This document shows positions 8,533 to 16,623 of a stretch of DNA of 64,000 nucleotides, piece by piece; the stretch's first letter is position 1; every line of letters starts with the position of its first letter. The translations under genes were made by a program, and so were the position numbers. The notes under the pieces are model-generated. The model saw only the letters and a list, made by a program, of their open reading frames with translations, was not told the origin of the DNA and did not search any database. The DNA comes from Pirellulimonas nuda (GTDB lineage Bacteria > Planctomycetota > Planctomycetia > Pirellulales > Lacipirellulaceae), in assembly GCF_007750855.1 (NCBI RefSeq), contig NZ_CP036291.1, positions 930,001 to 994,000 of the forward strand, in the 5' to 3' direction.

Positions 8533-9380
8533 GTACGTGATTGGCTCCGCCGCTCGTACTCGTACCGCTCCACCGCCCCCAGCTTTCTTGGGTCGATCGT
8601 GAGCCAGTTCTTCAGCCGGATCAGCTCTGGGTCGGCGTGAAAGCGTTGCAGGTGGAAGGGGTCGTCACCCGGGAAGTTGTAGCCGCCGTAGGCGCTGCAC
8701 ACGCCGGCCAGCCCCGCGGCGCGGGCGATGGCGAACGCCTCGTGGCGGAGGTTCTGGTGCAGGCCGAACGGGAACGCAAAGTACCGCACCGGGGCGTCGA
8801 GCATGGCGTGTAGGTCGCGCACCGAGCCGACGATCTCGTCGTGCAGCCGGGCGGAGTCTTCGATGCTCCCCAGGTCGGCGTGGCTGCGCGTGTGGGCGCC
8901 GATCTCAACGCCGGCGCCGTGCATGGCGCGGACCTCCGCGGCCGTGTTGGGCCGCAGCGGCGCGCCGGCCTGAGAGTCGTGCGGGAAGGGGAGCCCCTGG
9001 GCGATGTGCCGGGTAGCGACGAAGTAGGTAAACGGGAGCCCCATCCGCAGCAGCAGCGGGATGGCGAACCGGCAGTTGTCTGCGTAGCCGTCGTCAAACG
9101 TGATGCAGGCGGTCGGGCGCTGGTTGTGGCCGCGGGCGATGCGTCGCTGCGCCTCGGCCAAGGGGACCACGTCGAACCGCCGCGCCACCCACTCCATCTG
9201 CCTACGGAAGGCCCGCGTGCCGATGGTCCAGGCGTTGGGCGTGTCGTCCGCCACGCGGTGGTAGAACATGATCCGCACCGGCGCCTGCCCCGCGGCGCAG
9301 CGGGCCCGAGACTGCCAGGAACGCACCGGCAGCGTAGCGGCGTAGTAGGCGGACAGCGCGAGTTGGCGGTCGATTCGCAT
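8454..9380 (-). CDS. Polysaccharide deacetylase (NodB/CE4 domain)
   Basis: A 308-residue CE4-type deacetylase. The NodB motifs are ITFDDGYADN (Asp-Asp pair for metal and catalysis) and EIGAHTRSHADLG (His-x3-His metal ligands). It likely removes N-acetyl groups from a surface glycan or trims it during assembly, as expected inside an exopolysaccharide cluster. The open frame runs further upstream through heptad element E7; the ATG at 9380 is the first codon outside the repeat. No clear signal peptide is seen, although the N-terminal 30 residues are moderately hydrophobic. The last about 35 residues are foreign to the domain and derive from the C/G palindrome at 8507-8532. Confidence 0.9.
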   Translation of the reverse strand: MRIDRQLALSAYYAATLPVRSWQSRARCAAGQAPVRIMFYHRVADDTPNAWTIGTRAFRRQMEWVARRFDVVPLAEAQRRIARGHNQRPTACITFDDGYADNCRFAIPLLLRMGLPFTYFVATRHIAQGLPFPHDSQAGAPLRPNTAAEVRAMHGAGVEIGAHTRSHADLGSIEDSARLHDEIVGSVRDLHAMLDAPVRYFAFPFGLHQNLRHEAFAIARAAGLAGVCSAYGGYNFPGDDPFHLQRFHADPELIRLKNWLTIDPRKLGAVERYEYERRSQSRTPLPLQGEGVGVGTQPGQLDHSTRLD

Positions 9381-9390
9381 GATCTTTCTT

Positions 9391-9477
9391 GTCCGTGGTT
9401 CGTTGTCCGTTGCCAGTGGTGCGAGGTGGATCGCCTGCGCGTACAACCGACAACCGGCTGCGGACAACCGACTACTT
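9391..9477. repeat. Heptad element E7 (inverted arms, GCG-rich core)
   Basis: Left arm: GTCCGTG, GTTCGTT, GTCCGTT, GCCAGTG (9391-9418). Core GGATCGCCTGCGCG resembles the AATCGCTTGCGCG core of E10. Right arm: ACAACCG, ACAACCG, GCTGCGG, ACAACCG, ACTACTT (9443-9477), inverted with respect to the left. The stop codon of the upstream CelD-like gene (9472-9474) lies in the last unit. Confidence 0.8.
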
Positions 9478-10557
9478 GAGCGCCCGTTTCGCCGCGGAGC
9501 GGAGCCCCCGGTAGGCGCCCTCTGCCGCGGCTCGGACACGGGCGCTGACGCGTGGCGGCGCTACGCGGTAGTGGACGGCGGCGCGGTGCGTGCCGCGCCA
9601 GTGGGCCTTGTAGCTCTCGTCGCCGCGCATCATGTCGAAGTGTTTGAATCCCGCCTCGACCGCGCGGCGGGTGCTGAAGACCCGCATCAACCGGCCGGGG
9701 GAGTCGGGCAGGAACTCGAGCGCCAGCCCCCCTTGGTAGCCGTGGATCGTGTCCGCGGCCTGCAGGTTGTAGTCGATGGCCGCGGGCCTGCCGTCTAGCA
9801 GGATCATCTGCATGTGCAGCATGCCGGCGCCGAGCAACCGGCGGGTCGCCTCGTGGTGGAACGCGGTGAAGCGGGCCGACGCGAAGCAGCCCGGCTCGCC
9901 CTCCGCTTCCCAACGCTGCTGGTGCAGGTCGATCAGCACGGGCCACGCTTCTTCGAGGTCGGCCTCGGTCCGGACCACGCGGGCCTCGCAGCGGTCCGAG
10001 CTCAGCACGTTCCGCTCGGCCCGACGGAGTTGGCCGCGGTGGCTGCGCGACTGCATGGCGAAGAACTCTTCCCAGGTCGCGGGCAGCTCGAGCGTCCAAC
10101 TGCCGCTGGCCGGCAGCGTCACGCCGCCGCAGCCGCCGTCGCGTAGCCGCTCGATGAGCCGCAGCACGCGGAGGTTGTCGGCGTCGGTGTTCTCCAGGCA
10201 GAGGCAGTCCCAGGCCCCGGAGTCGGCCAGCAGGAACCGGGCGATCGCCTCGACGACTTCTTTCTCTTGCCCGGGGGCGGCGAGGATCGTGGTGTGGTCG
10301 CTGCACACCTCGCCGTCGCCCAGCCAGCGGATGGCGGCCCCTTCCCGCAGCGAGCGGCTCTTGCGCCAGGGGGCCAGGCCGACGAGCTCGCCGGCTTGGT
10401 CATGCACGGTCAGCACGTACGGCGCCGAGTCCGAGTAGTGGCGGGCCCACACGCCGAGCCAGTGGTGGCTGTTGAGCGGGTCGCCCGCGGCCAGCGCGTT
10501 CCACGGGTCGGCGATCGACTCGAGCGCGGCCGGGTCGGTCAGGGCGTGGACTTGCAT
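9472..10557 (-). CDS. CelD/BcsL-like GNAT-fold protein
   Basis: A 361-residue protein of the CelD-like acetyltransferase family (FemAB-type double GNAT fold), frequent in exopolysaccharide clusters. Visible features: an N-terminal block with NSHHWLGVWARHY, the central DHTTILAAPG, and the C-terminal segment DGRPAAIDYNLQAADTIHGY, which contains the typical (A/I)-x-Y-x-(L/F) strand of the acyl-CoA site, followed by ...SPGRLMRVFSTRRAVEAG. It presumably acylates a sugar or peptide; the substrate is unknown. First gene of the minus-strand arm, divergent from the Wzz-like gene across a 272-bp spacer. Its stop codon is supplied by heptad element E7. Confidence 0.8.
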   Translation of the reverse strand: MQVHALTDPAALESIADPWNALAAGDPLNSHHWLGVWARHYSDSAPYVLTVHDQAGELVGLAPWRKSRSLREGAAIRWLGDGEVCSDHTTILAAPGQEKEVVEAIARFLLADSGAWDCLCLENTDADNLRVLRLIERLRDGGCGGVTLPASGSWTLELPATWEEFFAMQSRSHRGQLRRAERNVLSSDRCEARVVRTEADLEEAWPVLIDLHQQRWEAEGEPGCFASARFTAFHHEATRRLLGAGMLHMQMILLDGRPAAIDYNLQAADTIHGYQGGLALEFLPDSPGRLMRVFSTRRAVEAGFKHFDMMRGDESYKAHWRGTHRAAVHYRVAPPRVSARVRAAAEGAYRGLRSAAKRALK

Positions 10558-10696
10558 GGGTTCGGCTCGTGGTGCGGAACAGGCGGGGCGGGCGAAACAG
10601 GCAGCGCTGCGTAGTGCGCAACTCTGCGGTACGCAGCGGGGATTGCAAGTCGGCCGCCGCCGGTTGGGGCCCGATGTTGCGAATCGGCAACACGCC

Positions 10697-10764
10697 GTGG
10701 CGTCGCCGCCACGCGCGCCACGTGCGGCGGACCGGTTTGCCCCGGTATTTCCGGGGCAAACCGG
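10697..10764. promoter_or_regulatory. Two hairpins in the divergent exopolysaccharide promoter region
   Basis: In the 272-bp spacer between the divergent exopolysaccharide arms, bases 10732-10745 and 10751-10764 are perfect 14-bp inverted arms (CCGGTTTGCCCCGG) around the loop TATTT. A second, smaller hairpin (GTGGCG/CGCCAC) lies at 10697-10712. The position suggests an operator or a transcript leader structure controlling the locus; no regulator can be named. Neither hairpin is followed by a T-run. Confidence 0.5.
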
Positions 10765-10829
10765 CGATTGGCGCCACGGTTGCTTGAGAGCGTGGCCTAC
10801 CTTTCCCTATTCACGCCCCGGAGCCACGC

Positions 10830-12344
10830 ATGCCCCCTCAACCCGAAGCCGGCCTCTCGCCACGCGAAGTCGTCCGCCTGCTCCAGGAACACTGGCGGGT
10901 ATGGGCGCTCCCCGCGCTGGCCGGGCTGCTGCTGGCGGGCGCGTACGCGGCGCTCTCTACCCGGCAGTGGAAGGCGACCCAGGGCCTGTTGGTCCGCTCC
11001 GAGGCGGCCGGCTTCGCCGAGCAGCGCCTCGGCAAGTTCACCGACCTGGCCGAGATGAAGACGCTGCAAGAAACCGTGCTGGAAGTGGCCCGCAGCCAGA
11101 GCGTGGTGGAAGCCACGCTGAAAGAAGTAGGCCCCCCGCCGTCGCGGTTCGGGGGCTGGTTCGGCAACCGCGACTGGCCCACCGCACAAGACGTGGCCGA
11201 CTTCCGCGACGACCTCCGGCTGACCCCCCCCGGGGGCGCCGAGTTTGGTAAGACCGAGATCTTCTACATCTCGGTGCTGAACAAGAACGTCGAGCGCGCC
11301 CAGAAGCTGGTAGACGCCCTGGCGACGCAGCTCGAGGACCGCATGCAGCAACTGCGTAACCAGCGGGCCGAGAGCATGGTGGCCGAGCTCCGCCAAGGGG
11401 TAGAGATCGGCACACAACGCCTCGATGCCCAGACCCAAGAACTAAGCCGGTTCGAGGCGGGCCTGGGCGCCGACCTGTCCGACCTGCGTTCGCTGGTCTC
11501 GCCGATCGGCGGGCCCGGCGAGATGGGGCAGCGCGCGCTGGCCATCGAGGGCGAGCTGCGTCAGCACGACGGCGAGCGTCAACGCCTCGAGCAACTGCTG
11601 GCGACGGTCCGTGCCGCCGAGTCCGACCCCAACCTGTTGCTGGCGACCCCCGCCGAGCTGCTCGCCTCGCAGCCCGCGCTGCAGCGTTTGAAGGACGGGT
11701 TGGTCGACGCACGCATCGCCGTCGCCCGCCTGTCGGGCGCCCGCAGCGCCAGCCACCCGTTGGTGCGTGCCGCCCAAGAAACAGAACGCGGCGTCGCGGT
11801 GCAGCTCCGCGAGGAACTCCCCGCGGCGGTGGCCGGCATCGAGCTGCAGCTCCGCAACAACGCCGCCCGCATCAAGACGCTTACCGCGAAGCTGAGCGAC
11901 GTGCACGGCCGCGCCGGTTCGATCGCCCGTCACCGCTCGGAGTACTCAGAGCTGATCGCCGCGGTCGATCATCAGACGCGACTGGTAGACGCCTCCCGCA
12001 AGCAACTCTCGGACGCCGAAGCGCTCCGCGCCGGCGCCGGCTCGGCCAGCGTGCTGGAGCGGATCGACCAGGTCGAGGCCGGCATCCGCCCGGTAGGCCC
12101 GGGCCGGGTGACGATCGCCGCGGCCGGCGGCCTCGGCGGCTTGGTGCTGGGGCTGTCTGTGCTGTTTGTCTTCTACACCACCCCGGCCCCGGGCGCGGCG
12201 CCCCCGGCGGTCCGTACGGCGACGCCCCGAATGACGGCCGCCGACTACGACTACGCCTCCCGCCCCGCCGTCACCCCGATGCCGTACGACACGCACGAAG
12301 CGTTTGGTTATTCCACCTATGCCGGCACGGCCTCACCCCGCTGA
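10830..12344 (+). CDS. Wzz-like polysaccharide chain-length determinant / co-polymerase
   Basis: A 504-residue inner-membrane protein with the layout of Wzz/GumC co-polymerases. It has a short cytoplasmic N-terminus, TM1 at about 26-44, a long periplasmic part rich in Ala, Arg, Glu and Gln consistent with coiled coils, and a second membrane segment near 424-447 preceded by GIRPVGPGRV, the proline-rich motif position. The about 55-residue C-terminal tail has no Walker motifs, so a fused tyrosine kinase is absent. It probably sets chain length together with the downstream ligase or polymerase. The ATG lies at the start of the plus arm; no strong ribosome-binding site is visible. Confidence 0.83.
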   Translation: MPPQPEAGLSPREVVRLLQEHWRVWALPALAGLLLAGAYAALSTRQWKATQGLLVRSEAAGFAEQRLGKFTDLAEMKTLQETVLEVARSQSVVEATLKEVGPPPSRFGGWFGNRDWPTAQDVADFRDDLRLTPPGGAEFGKTEIFYISVLNKNVERAQKLVDALATQLEDRMQQLRNQRAESMVAELRQGVEIGTQRLDAQTQELSRFEAGLGADLSDLRSLVSPIGGPGEMGQRALAIEGELRQHDGERQRLEQLLATVRAAESDPNLLLATPAELLASQPALQRLKDGLVDARIAVARLSGARSASHPLVRAAQETERGVAVQLREELPAAVAGIELQLRNNAARIKTLTAKLSDVHGRAGSIARHRSEYSELIAAVDHQTRLVDASRKQLSDAEALRAGAGSASVLERIDQVEAGIRPVGPGRVTIAAAGGLGGLVLGLSVLFVFYTTPAPGAAPPAVRTATPRMTAADYDYASRPAVTPMPYDTHEAFGYSTYAGTASPR

Positions 12345-12410
12345 GGGTAAGGCCAACCGCCCACCAACGGGGGGGCGACGTAGGGTTGTGCTAGAGGGGG
12401 AGAGATCCGC

Positions 12411-12526
12411 GTGAGCCGGGGCGTCCCCGCCCCCGGCGCGGGGGAGAGTTCGTCGAGCCGCGAACCGTTTTCCCAGGACCGGCGCTTTCTCCACCGCGCC
12501 GGGGTCGAGGACGACCCGGCTCTCAC
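12411..12526. repeat. P2 palindrome, copy a
   Basis: Imperfect inverted repeat with left arm 12411-12441 and right arm 12494-12526. The left arm starts GTGAGCCGGGGCGTCCCCGC and the right ends in ACCCGGCTCTCAC. A second copy lies at 15916-16010. It sits between the chain-length and ligase genes, which run in the same direction. Confidence 0.8.
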
Positions 12527-12585
12527 GTTTCTTTGTTCTCTCTTTGACGCTTTGGCCTTTTCGACCTGTTCGATCCCGTCCCACG

Positions 12586-13992
12586 ATGCCCATCGCCCTC
12601 GCACTGATCGCCGTGGCCGCGCTGTTGCTGGCGGCGGCGTTTGCGCGGCGGGCGTCGCTGCTGTCGATGGCGGCCATCGTGCTGGTGGTGGGCTACGTGT
12701 TTGGCCACTCGTTCTGGCACGCAAACCTGGGCCCCATCCCGCTGACGCTCGACCGGCTGCTGCTGATGGGCCTGGTGGCGCTGCTGGCGTGGCGGTGGAA
12801 GCGGGGCGAGCTGTCGCCCGCGCCGCTGGCCGGCGCCGACTGGGCCCTGGCGGCCTGCCTGGCGTGCCTGTCGATCAGCTTCCTGCTGAACCGGCCGGGC
12901 GAGTTCGTGCCGCAGCCCACCTCGATCTTGTGGCGGTTGATCGTCGCCTTCTGGGCGCCGGCCGCGCTCTACCTGGTCGCCCGGCAGGCGCCCCTGGGCC
13001 CGCGCGAAGTGCGGGTCTTCTTCGCGATCCTTGCCGGCCTGGGCGTCTATCTCGCTTTCACCGGTCTGGCGGAGACCGCCGGCGCGTGGGCGGTGGTCTT
13101 CCCCCGCTACATCGCCGACCCCGAGCAGGGCCTGCACTTCGGCCGCGCCCGGGGACCCGAGCTCAACTCCGTGAGCATGGGCGCCTACCTGGGCATCTGC
13201 CTGTGGGCGACCTGGATGCTCGTGCCCAAGGCCTCGCGGTTGATGCAGTTGCTGCTGGTCGGCGCCTGCGGAGCCATGGCGCTGGTCGTGCTGCTGACCT
13301 ACACCCGCAGCACCTGGCTCGGCCTGGGCCTCAGCGGCCTGGTGGTCGCCGGCCTGCAAACCCCCCGCCGGCTGAGGGCGCCGATGCTCGGCATCGCCTG
13401 CCTGGCCGGCGGCGTGCTGCTGGTGGCTGCTTGGGACAAGATCATCGGCCTGGAGCGTGAAGACTCCGGCAGCGTCTCGGCCCACTCCGTGCAGCAACGC
13501 GAGGCGTTCGTCTACGTCTCGATGAACATGTTCCGCGACAACCCGCTGTGGGGGGTCGGCTTCGGCCGGTTCTACGACCGCAAGCTCCCCTACCTCTCCG
13601 ACCGGTCGCAGTCATTCGAGCTGGAATCGATCCGCGGCCTCCACCACCACAACACCTACCTGGGGCTGCTGACCGAGACGGGGCTGCTGGGGCTCGCCAG
13701 CTACGCGGCCCTGTTGGGGGGCATCGGCGTCTGCGGTTGGCGCCTCGCCACCGCGCCCGAGGCAGAGCCAGAGCTCCGCGCCCTCGGCCAGTTCGCCCTG
13801 GCGGCGCTGGCCATCTACAGCGTCAACGCCGCGCTGCACGACATCACCCACATCCACCCCGACCAGTGGCTGCTAATGACCATCGCCGGCGCCGCCGTAG
13901 GCGCCGAGCGGAGGTTGATGGCCCGACGAGCGGTCGGCGTTCAGCAATCAGCTTTCAGCGGTCAGCTACGCGACGCTCCCGCAGCCTGCTGA
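12586..13992 (+). CDS. O-antigen ligase / polymerase family protein (Wzy_C)
   Basis: A 468-residue integral membrane protein with about ten hydrophobic segments. The Wzy_C-type core near the middle includes LLTYTRSTWLGLGLSGLVVAG (an Arg-Ser-x-Trp segment typical of the family), and a conserved His-Asn lies in RGLHHHNTYLGLLTETGLLG. It polymerises or ligates glycan units at the periplasmic face. The frame allows a TTG at 12544, but the ATG at 12586 directly precedes the first membrane helix. Residues VQQSAFSGQL near the C-terminus are encoded by heptad element E8, so the tail is repeat-derived. Confidence 0.87.
   Translation: MPIALALIAVAALLLAAAFARRASLLSMAAIVLVVGYVFGHSFWHANLGPIPLTLDRLLLMGLVALLAWRWKRGELSPAPLAGADWALAACLACLSISFLLNRPGEFVPQPTSILWRLIVAFWAPAALYLVARQAPLGPREVRVFFAILAGLGVYLAFTGLAETAGAWAVVFPRYIADPEQGLHFGRARGPELNSVSMGAYLGICLWATWMLVPKASRLMQLLLVGACGAMALVVLLTYTRSTWLGLGLSGLVVAGLQTPRRLRAPMLGIACLAGGVLLVAAWDKIIGLEREDSGSVSAHSVQQREAFVYVSMNMFRDNPLWGVGFGRFYDRKLPYLSDRSQSFELESIRGLHHHNTYLGLLTETGLLGLASYAALLGGIGVCGWRLATAPEAEPELRALGQFALAALAIYSVNAALHDITHIHPDQWLLMTIAGAAVGAERRLMARRAVGVQQSAFSGQLRDAPAAC
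13939..13966. repeat. Heptad element E8 inside the 3' end of the ligase gene
   Basis: Units GTTCAGC, AATCAGC, TTTCAGC, GGTCAGC. They are read as codons at the C-terminus of the O-antigen-ligase-like protein and resemble E4 units (TCAGCTTTCAGC, GGTCAGC). Confidence 0.7.
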
Positions 13993-14044
13993 CAACCGGC
14001 GCCCAACAACTCGGCGGACGATCGTCCGTCGCTCGGAAGTAACG

Positions 14045-14072
14045 TCACTCATCATTCATCACTCATCACTAT
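14045..14072. repeat. Heptad element E9 abutting a start codon
   Basis: Units TCACTCA, TCATTCA, TCACTCA, TCACTAT. The last two bases of the fourth unit are the A and T of the ATG of the WecG-like gene (14071). This leaves no Shine-Dalgarno-like sequence in the 27 bases before the start. Confidence 0.75.
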
Positions 14073-14895
14073 GAAATCTCTCCCCACCGTTCCGCTGTTC
14101 GGCATGAACATCCACCGGCTCACGCTCAACGAAGCGGCGGGCGCCGTACTCGACTGGGCGGCCGCGCCGCGTGGTGCCACGTGCCGGTACGTGGTGACCC
14201 CCAACGTCGACCACGCGGTCATGTACCAAGAGAACGACGCGCTGCGGCGCGCCTACCGCGAGGCGTCGCTGGTGCTGGCCGACGGCGCGCCCATCGTCGC
14301 CGCCTCGCGGGCGCTCGGCCGGCCTCTGCCGGAGCGGGTCGCCGGTAGCGATCTGGCGCCGCGGCTGTTCGACCTGGCGAAGCAGAAGGACGGGCCGCTG
14401 AGCGTCTACCTGCTGGGCGCCGCGCCCGGGGTCGCCGAGCGGGCCGCGGCGAACATCGAGCGTCGCTGGCCGGCGGTGCGTGTCGCGGGGTGGTACTCGC
14501 CCCCGCTAGGGTTCGAGAAGAACCAAGCAGAGAACGACCGCATCCTGGGCCTGATCGCCGACGCCCAGCCCGACGTGCTGCTGGTAGGGCTGGGGGCGCC
14601 CAAGCAAGAGCTGTGGGTCCAGCGGTTCGCGCCGCTCATCGAGGCCAAGACCGCCCTGTGCATCGGCGCCACCATCGACTTCCTGGCGGGCCACCGCCGC
14701 CGCTCGCCCCGCTGGCTCCAGCAGGCGGGCCTGGAGTGGCTGCACCGGCTGGCGAGCGAGCCCCGCAGGCTGGCCGCGCGGTACGGGCGCGACGCGATGA
14801 TCTTCCCCCAATTGCTGTGGCGCGAGATCCGCGGCGGCTTCCCGGCGCATTCCTTTGCGGGCTACACTCGCACGGATGCCGCCCACGCCCGCTGA
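14071..14895 (+). CDS. WecG/TagA/CpsF-family glycosyltransferase
   Basis: A 274-residue GT26-type glycosyltransferase, probably adding a sugar to a lipid-linked intermediate at the inner membrane. Family blocks in order: TPNVDHAVMYQENDALR (about 47-63), LVLADGAPIVAASRALG (about 68-84), the Asp-Val-Leu-Leu-Val-Gly-Leu-Gly-Ala-Pro-Lys-Gln-Glu motif (about 169-181), and GATIDFLAGHRRRSPRWLQQ with GLEWLHRLASEPRR near the C-terminus. The length is normal. The start codon overlaps the last heptad of E9. The 3' end overlaps the next gene by 20 bp, so the two are probably cotranscribed. Confidence 0.92.
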   Translation: MKSLPTVPLFGMNIHRLTLNEAAGAVLDWAAAPRGATCRYVVTPNVDHAVMYQENDALRRAYREASLVLADGAPIVAASRALGRPLPERVAGSDLAPRLFDLAKQKDGPLSVYLLGAAPGVAERAAANIERRWPAVRVAGWYSPPLGFEKNQAENDRILGLIADAQPDVLLVGLGAPKQELWVQRFAPLIEAKTALCIGATIDFLAGHRRRSPRWLQQAGLEWLHRLASEPRRLAARYGRDAMIFPQLLWREIRGGFPAHSFAGYTRTDAAHAR

Positions 14896-15919
14896 ACCGC
14901 GCCTCGTGCTGGTCACCATCGACGGCCTGCGGGCCTCGTCGTTGGGGGCGTACGGCAACACCTGGTTCGCGACCCCCGGCCTCGACCGCCTCGCGGCCGA
15001 GTCGCTGCTGTACGACTGGCGGATCGTCCAGTCGTCCGACGCGCAGGCCCAGTTGCGGGCCTGGCTGGCGGCGTTGGGGCCCGGCGCGTGGCTGCTGACC
15101 GACGACGCCCAGGCCGCCGCCACCCTAGAGGAGGGGGGCGACAGCCCACGGCTGGCGGATGTGACGCTGGTCGACATGGGCCTCCCCAGAACGCCGGCAA
15201 AGCGGTTCGAGCAGACCCGCGCAGCGATGGCGTGCGCGCACTTTCTTGACGCCCTGCCCACGGGCGACGCGCCGGCATGGCTGCACCTGGGGGTGCTGGG
15301 CCACGCCTGGGACGCGCCGCACGAAGCGGCGCTGGCCCTGTGCGAACCAGACGACCCGGCCCCCGCGCCCAGCGTATCGCCCGCCAGCGGAGGCGAGGCC
15401 GACGCCGACGCCCGCTTCGCCCAGGGCTGCCGGTACGCGGCCCAGGTGATGGCGCTCGACGCCTGTGTCGAGGCGCTGCTGGAGGGGCTCGACACGCAGT
15501 TGGGCGCCGGCCGGTACGACCTGGCGCTGGCCGGGCTGCGCGGCTATGCGCTCGGCGAGCACGGCGTCGTGGGCCCGGCAGACGCCAGCGGCCCCTACAG
15601 CGAGGCGCGTCACACGCCGCTGGTGGTGCGTCGCGCGGACGGCGACGGGGCGCTGCTGCGTACCGGCGCGCTGGTGGGCGACCAGGAGCTGGCCGGCGTG
15701 GTCCAGCGCAGCGGCGGGCTCCCCGGGCGCGAGGCGCTGCCGCTTACCGGCGGCGGCTGGCGGGGGCTGCGGACCAAGGACTGGCTGCTGATCGAGCAAG
15801 ACGCCCGCCGCGAGCTGTACGTCAAGCCAGACGACCGCTGGGAAGCCAACGACGTCGCGACGCGGTGCGAAGAAGCGCTAGAACGCTTGCGCGCCGATCT
15901 GGGCGCACAATGCCAGTGA
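14876..15919 (+). CDS. Alkaline phosphatase/sulfatase-fold protein, degenerate
   Basis: A 347-residue protein whose first part, LVLVTIDGLRASSLGAYGN followed by TPGLDRLAAES, matches the N-terminal strand and metal-binding Asp region of the alkaline phosphatase/sulfatase superfamily. The sulfatase Cys/Ser-x-Pro-x-Arg motif is absent, and the central part is shortened compared with sulfatases (450-550 residues). A C-terminal GEHGVVGP segment and LRTKDWLLIEQD resemble the end of the sulfatase domain. It may modify the polysaccharide or be inactive; this is inference. The ATG at 14876 overlaps the WecG-like gene by 20 bp. Its TGA stop is part of palindrome P2b. Confidence 0.7.
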   Translation: MPPTPAEPRLVLVTIDGLRASSLGAYGNTWFATPGLDRLAAESLLYDWRIVQSSDAQAQLRAWLAALGPGAWLLTDDAQAAATLEEGGDSPRLADVTLVDMGLPRTPAKRFEQTRAAMACAHFLDALPTGDAPAWLHLGVLGHAWDAPHEAALALCEPDDPAPAPSVSPASGGEADADARFAQGCRYAAQVMALDACVEALLEGLDTQLGAGRYDLALAGLRGYALGEHGVVGPADASGPYSEARHTPLVVRRADGDGALLRTGALVGDQELAGVVQRSGGLPGREALPLTGGGWRGLRTKDWLLIEQDARRELYVKPDDRWEANDVATRCEEALERLRADLGAQCQ

Positions 15920-16010
15920 GCCGGGGCGTCCCCGCCCCCGGCGCGGTGAAGTAGACCCTAGCACTGGGTCCGGTCCACCGCGCCGGGGCCGAGGACGGCC
16001 CGGCTCGCAC
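15916..16010. repeat. P2 palindrome, copy b, at a convergent junction
   Basis: Left arm 15916-15946 is nearly identical to that of copy a. The right arm is 15978-16010. Bases 15917-15919 of the left arm are the TGA stop codon of the upstream plus-strand gene. It separates two convergent genes and is a candidate terminator, although no T-run follows on either strand. Confidence 0.8.
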
Positions 16011-16022
16011 GGACGGCGCAGG

Positions 16023-16454
16023 CTATACAGACGGCGCGGCGCTTGCGTGGTTCGCGGTGCGGGTCGCGTGGCGCACGAACGAGAAGTGGTAGCCCAGCGT
16101 GATCGCGAGCCCGATGAAGGGGCCGACGATCTTCCCCAGCGGCAGCGCTTGATCTTCCGGGTACAGCAGCGAGGTCGCAACGATGTCGTGCACCCCGCCG
16201 TTCACCAGCCCGACCGACACCCCCACAAACACGCACCACACCACCAGCCAAAAGCTGCGCTGCGGGTGCCCCAGCGAGGCCTCTTCAAACGGCTGGATGA
16301 ACATGCACATCGGGAAGGCGCACAACCCAAAAACCAGCGCTAAAAAGCCCACCGACAGCAGCAACTGCACCTTCAGCAGCAGCCCGGCCGCCAAGCAGAC
16401 GGCGCTAACGGCAAACAGCAACCAAGTGAGCCTAGCGAGCGTGAAGCGGGGCAT
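16023..16454 (-). CDS. Small four-helix membrane protein of unknown function
   Basis: A 143-residue integral membrane protein with four clear hydrophobic segments (about 8-26, 30-54, 68-86 and 106-126) and short polar ends. No family is recognised. The motif GGVHDIVATSLLYPEDQALP lies between helices three and four. The ATG at 16454 is the first start in frame. Neighbours are the end of the exopolysaccharide locus (convergent) and a pair of duplicated exported or anchored unknowns upstream on the same strand. No function can be assigned. Confidence 0.65.
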   Translation of the reverse strand: MPRFTLARLTWLLFAVSAVCLAAGLLLKVQLLLSVGFLALVFGLCAFPMCMFIQPFEEASLGHPQRSFWLVVWCVFVGVSVGLVNGGVHDIVATSLLYPEDQALPLGKIVGPFIGLAITLGYHFSFVRHATRTANHASAAPSV

Positions 16455-16549
16455 GCGATTCCACGAGGGTTGATGGAGGGGTGTTCCCGATTCTAGTGCC
16501 TAGGACCCAGGATCGCCCAGCGTCGCGCAAAACCCCCAAGAAGTGTCTA

Positions 16550-16623
16550 GAGCCGGAAGCGTCAGCGCCCGGAGGATTGCGTGGCGTCTCCTTCCGCACT
16601 CCGGGCGCTGACGCTTCCGGCTC
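16550..16623. repeat. P1 palindrome, copy b, inside a gene 3' end
   Basis: Perfect 24-bp arms (16550-16573 and 16600-16623) flank a 26-bp loop. The arm core GCCGGAAGCGTCAGCGCCCG differs from copy a by one base (C to A). It encodes about the last 20 residues and the stop codon (16562-16564) of the minus-strand gene ending here. Confidence 0.85.

Noticed and set aside
9381..9539. Earlier start of the polysaccharide deacetylase
   Set aside because: The upstream frame reads through heptad element E7 and the CelD-like gene end; no domain residues are encoded there.
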